Assembly: GCF_004379255.2 (NCBI RefSeq)
Contig: NC_056049.1
Coordinates: forward strand, 24,350,063-24,414,062
Length of the DNA: 64,000 bases
Direction of reading: 5' to 3'
DNA from: Salvia splendens
Lineage: Eukaryota; Streptophyta; Magnoliopsida; Lamiales; Lamiaceae
Position numbers and translations under genes: made by a program
Notes under the pieces: generated by a model
Told to the model about the DNA's origin: nothing
Seen by the model: only the letters and a program-made list of their open reading frames with translations
The model's database searches: none
Shown here: piece by piece, positions 63,874 to 64,000 of the stretch
Numbering within the stretch: position 1 is the first letter of the stretch
Layout of the letters: each line of letters opens with the position of its first letter

Positions 63874-64000
63874 GTAATAATTAACACTAGTCCCTTCGTG
63901 AACATCCAAATGGTCAATTTTTTTCAAAACATAGACGTTTCAGGTCAATTACCATAATCAGAGGCGGACGCAGAATTATTCTTTTTCTAAATTTCATATT

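Noticed and set aside
63715..63927. Minus-strand 70-codon ORF opposite the LBD exon
   Set aside because: It is the antisense shadow of the LOB-domain coding sequence.

Overview
This window looks like nuclear DNA of a dicot plant, probably an asterid and possibly Lamiales; the lineage is inferred from protein flavour only. The evidence is AT-rich intergenic DNA, spliced genes with GT/AG introns, a CC-NB-ARC-LRR immune receptor, a cluster of restorer-of-fertility-like PPR genes, a LOB-domain gene, and many plant-type transposons (Helitron, copia, gypsy-like non-autonomous LTR elements, LINE, hAT, Stowaway MITEs). There are no bacterial operons, ribosome binding sites or CRISPR arrays.

Layout. 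1-81 is the tail of an LTR whose family has a complete member at 40245-43205. About 2.3-15.6 kb is a decayed, intron-bearing autonomous Helitron (Rep-helicase). Its 3' hairpin and CTAG terminus lie at 15547-15575. It is split by a young LTR element (4976-12151) that carries only gag-protease, on the minus strand. 16-30 kb holds a compact RFL-type PPR gene (16121-17041), a solo LTR (18738-19160), an intact CNL receptor on the minus strand (19964-23269), a hAT MITE (24057-24848), and a shuffled block in which PPR pseudogenes and antisense CNL fragments are fused. 30450-35765 is an intact Ty1/copia element with identical LTRs. 36.4-39.65 kb is an old LINE split by a solo LTR (37934-39271). 40245-43205 is a young non-autonomous LTR element built of a gag stub, 15 copies of a 39-bp repeat and five repeated hairpins. 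43.3-52.4 kb holds a truncated PPR, an intact 629-residue PPR gene (47699-49588), a hAT element (46621-47352), a relic of eIF2B-epsilon and a frameshifted minus-strand PPR pseudogene. 52.4-57 kb is AT-rich, with a second Helitron 3' end (54212-54215) and a broken small secreted-protein gene behind a duplicated promoter. 57257-59322 is a tiny LTR element carrying one 484-codon ORF with no recognised domain. The window ends in exon 1 of an LBD12-like gene (63718-63873).

How it fits together. Probably working host genes are few: the CNL receptor, the 629-residue PPR gene, possibly the short PPR gene at 16121, and the LBD gene. PPR and CNL pieces are interleaved and repeatedly duplicated, as expected of fast-evolving birth-and-death families. 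Most of the rest is transposon DNA. Five insertions have clear 5-bp target duplications or near-identical LTRs (0/219, 1/624, 2/350 and about 4/1443 differences by eye), so retrotransposition here was recent. Three of the four complete LTR elements lack pol and must have relied on other elements for mobility.
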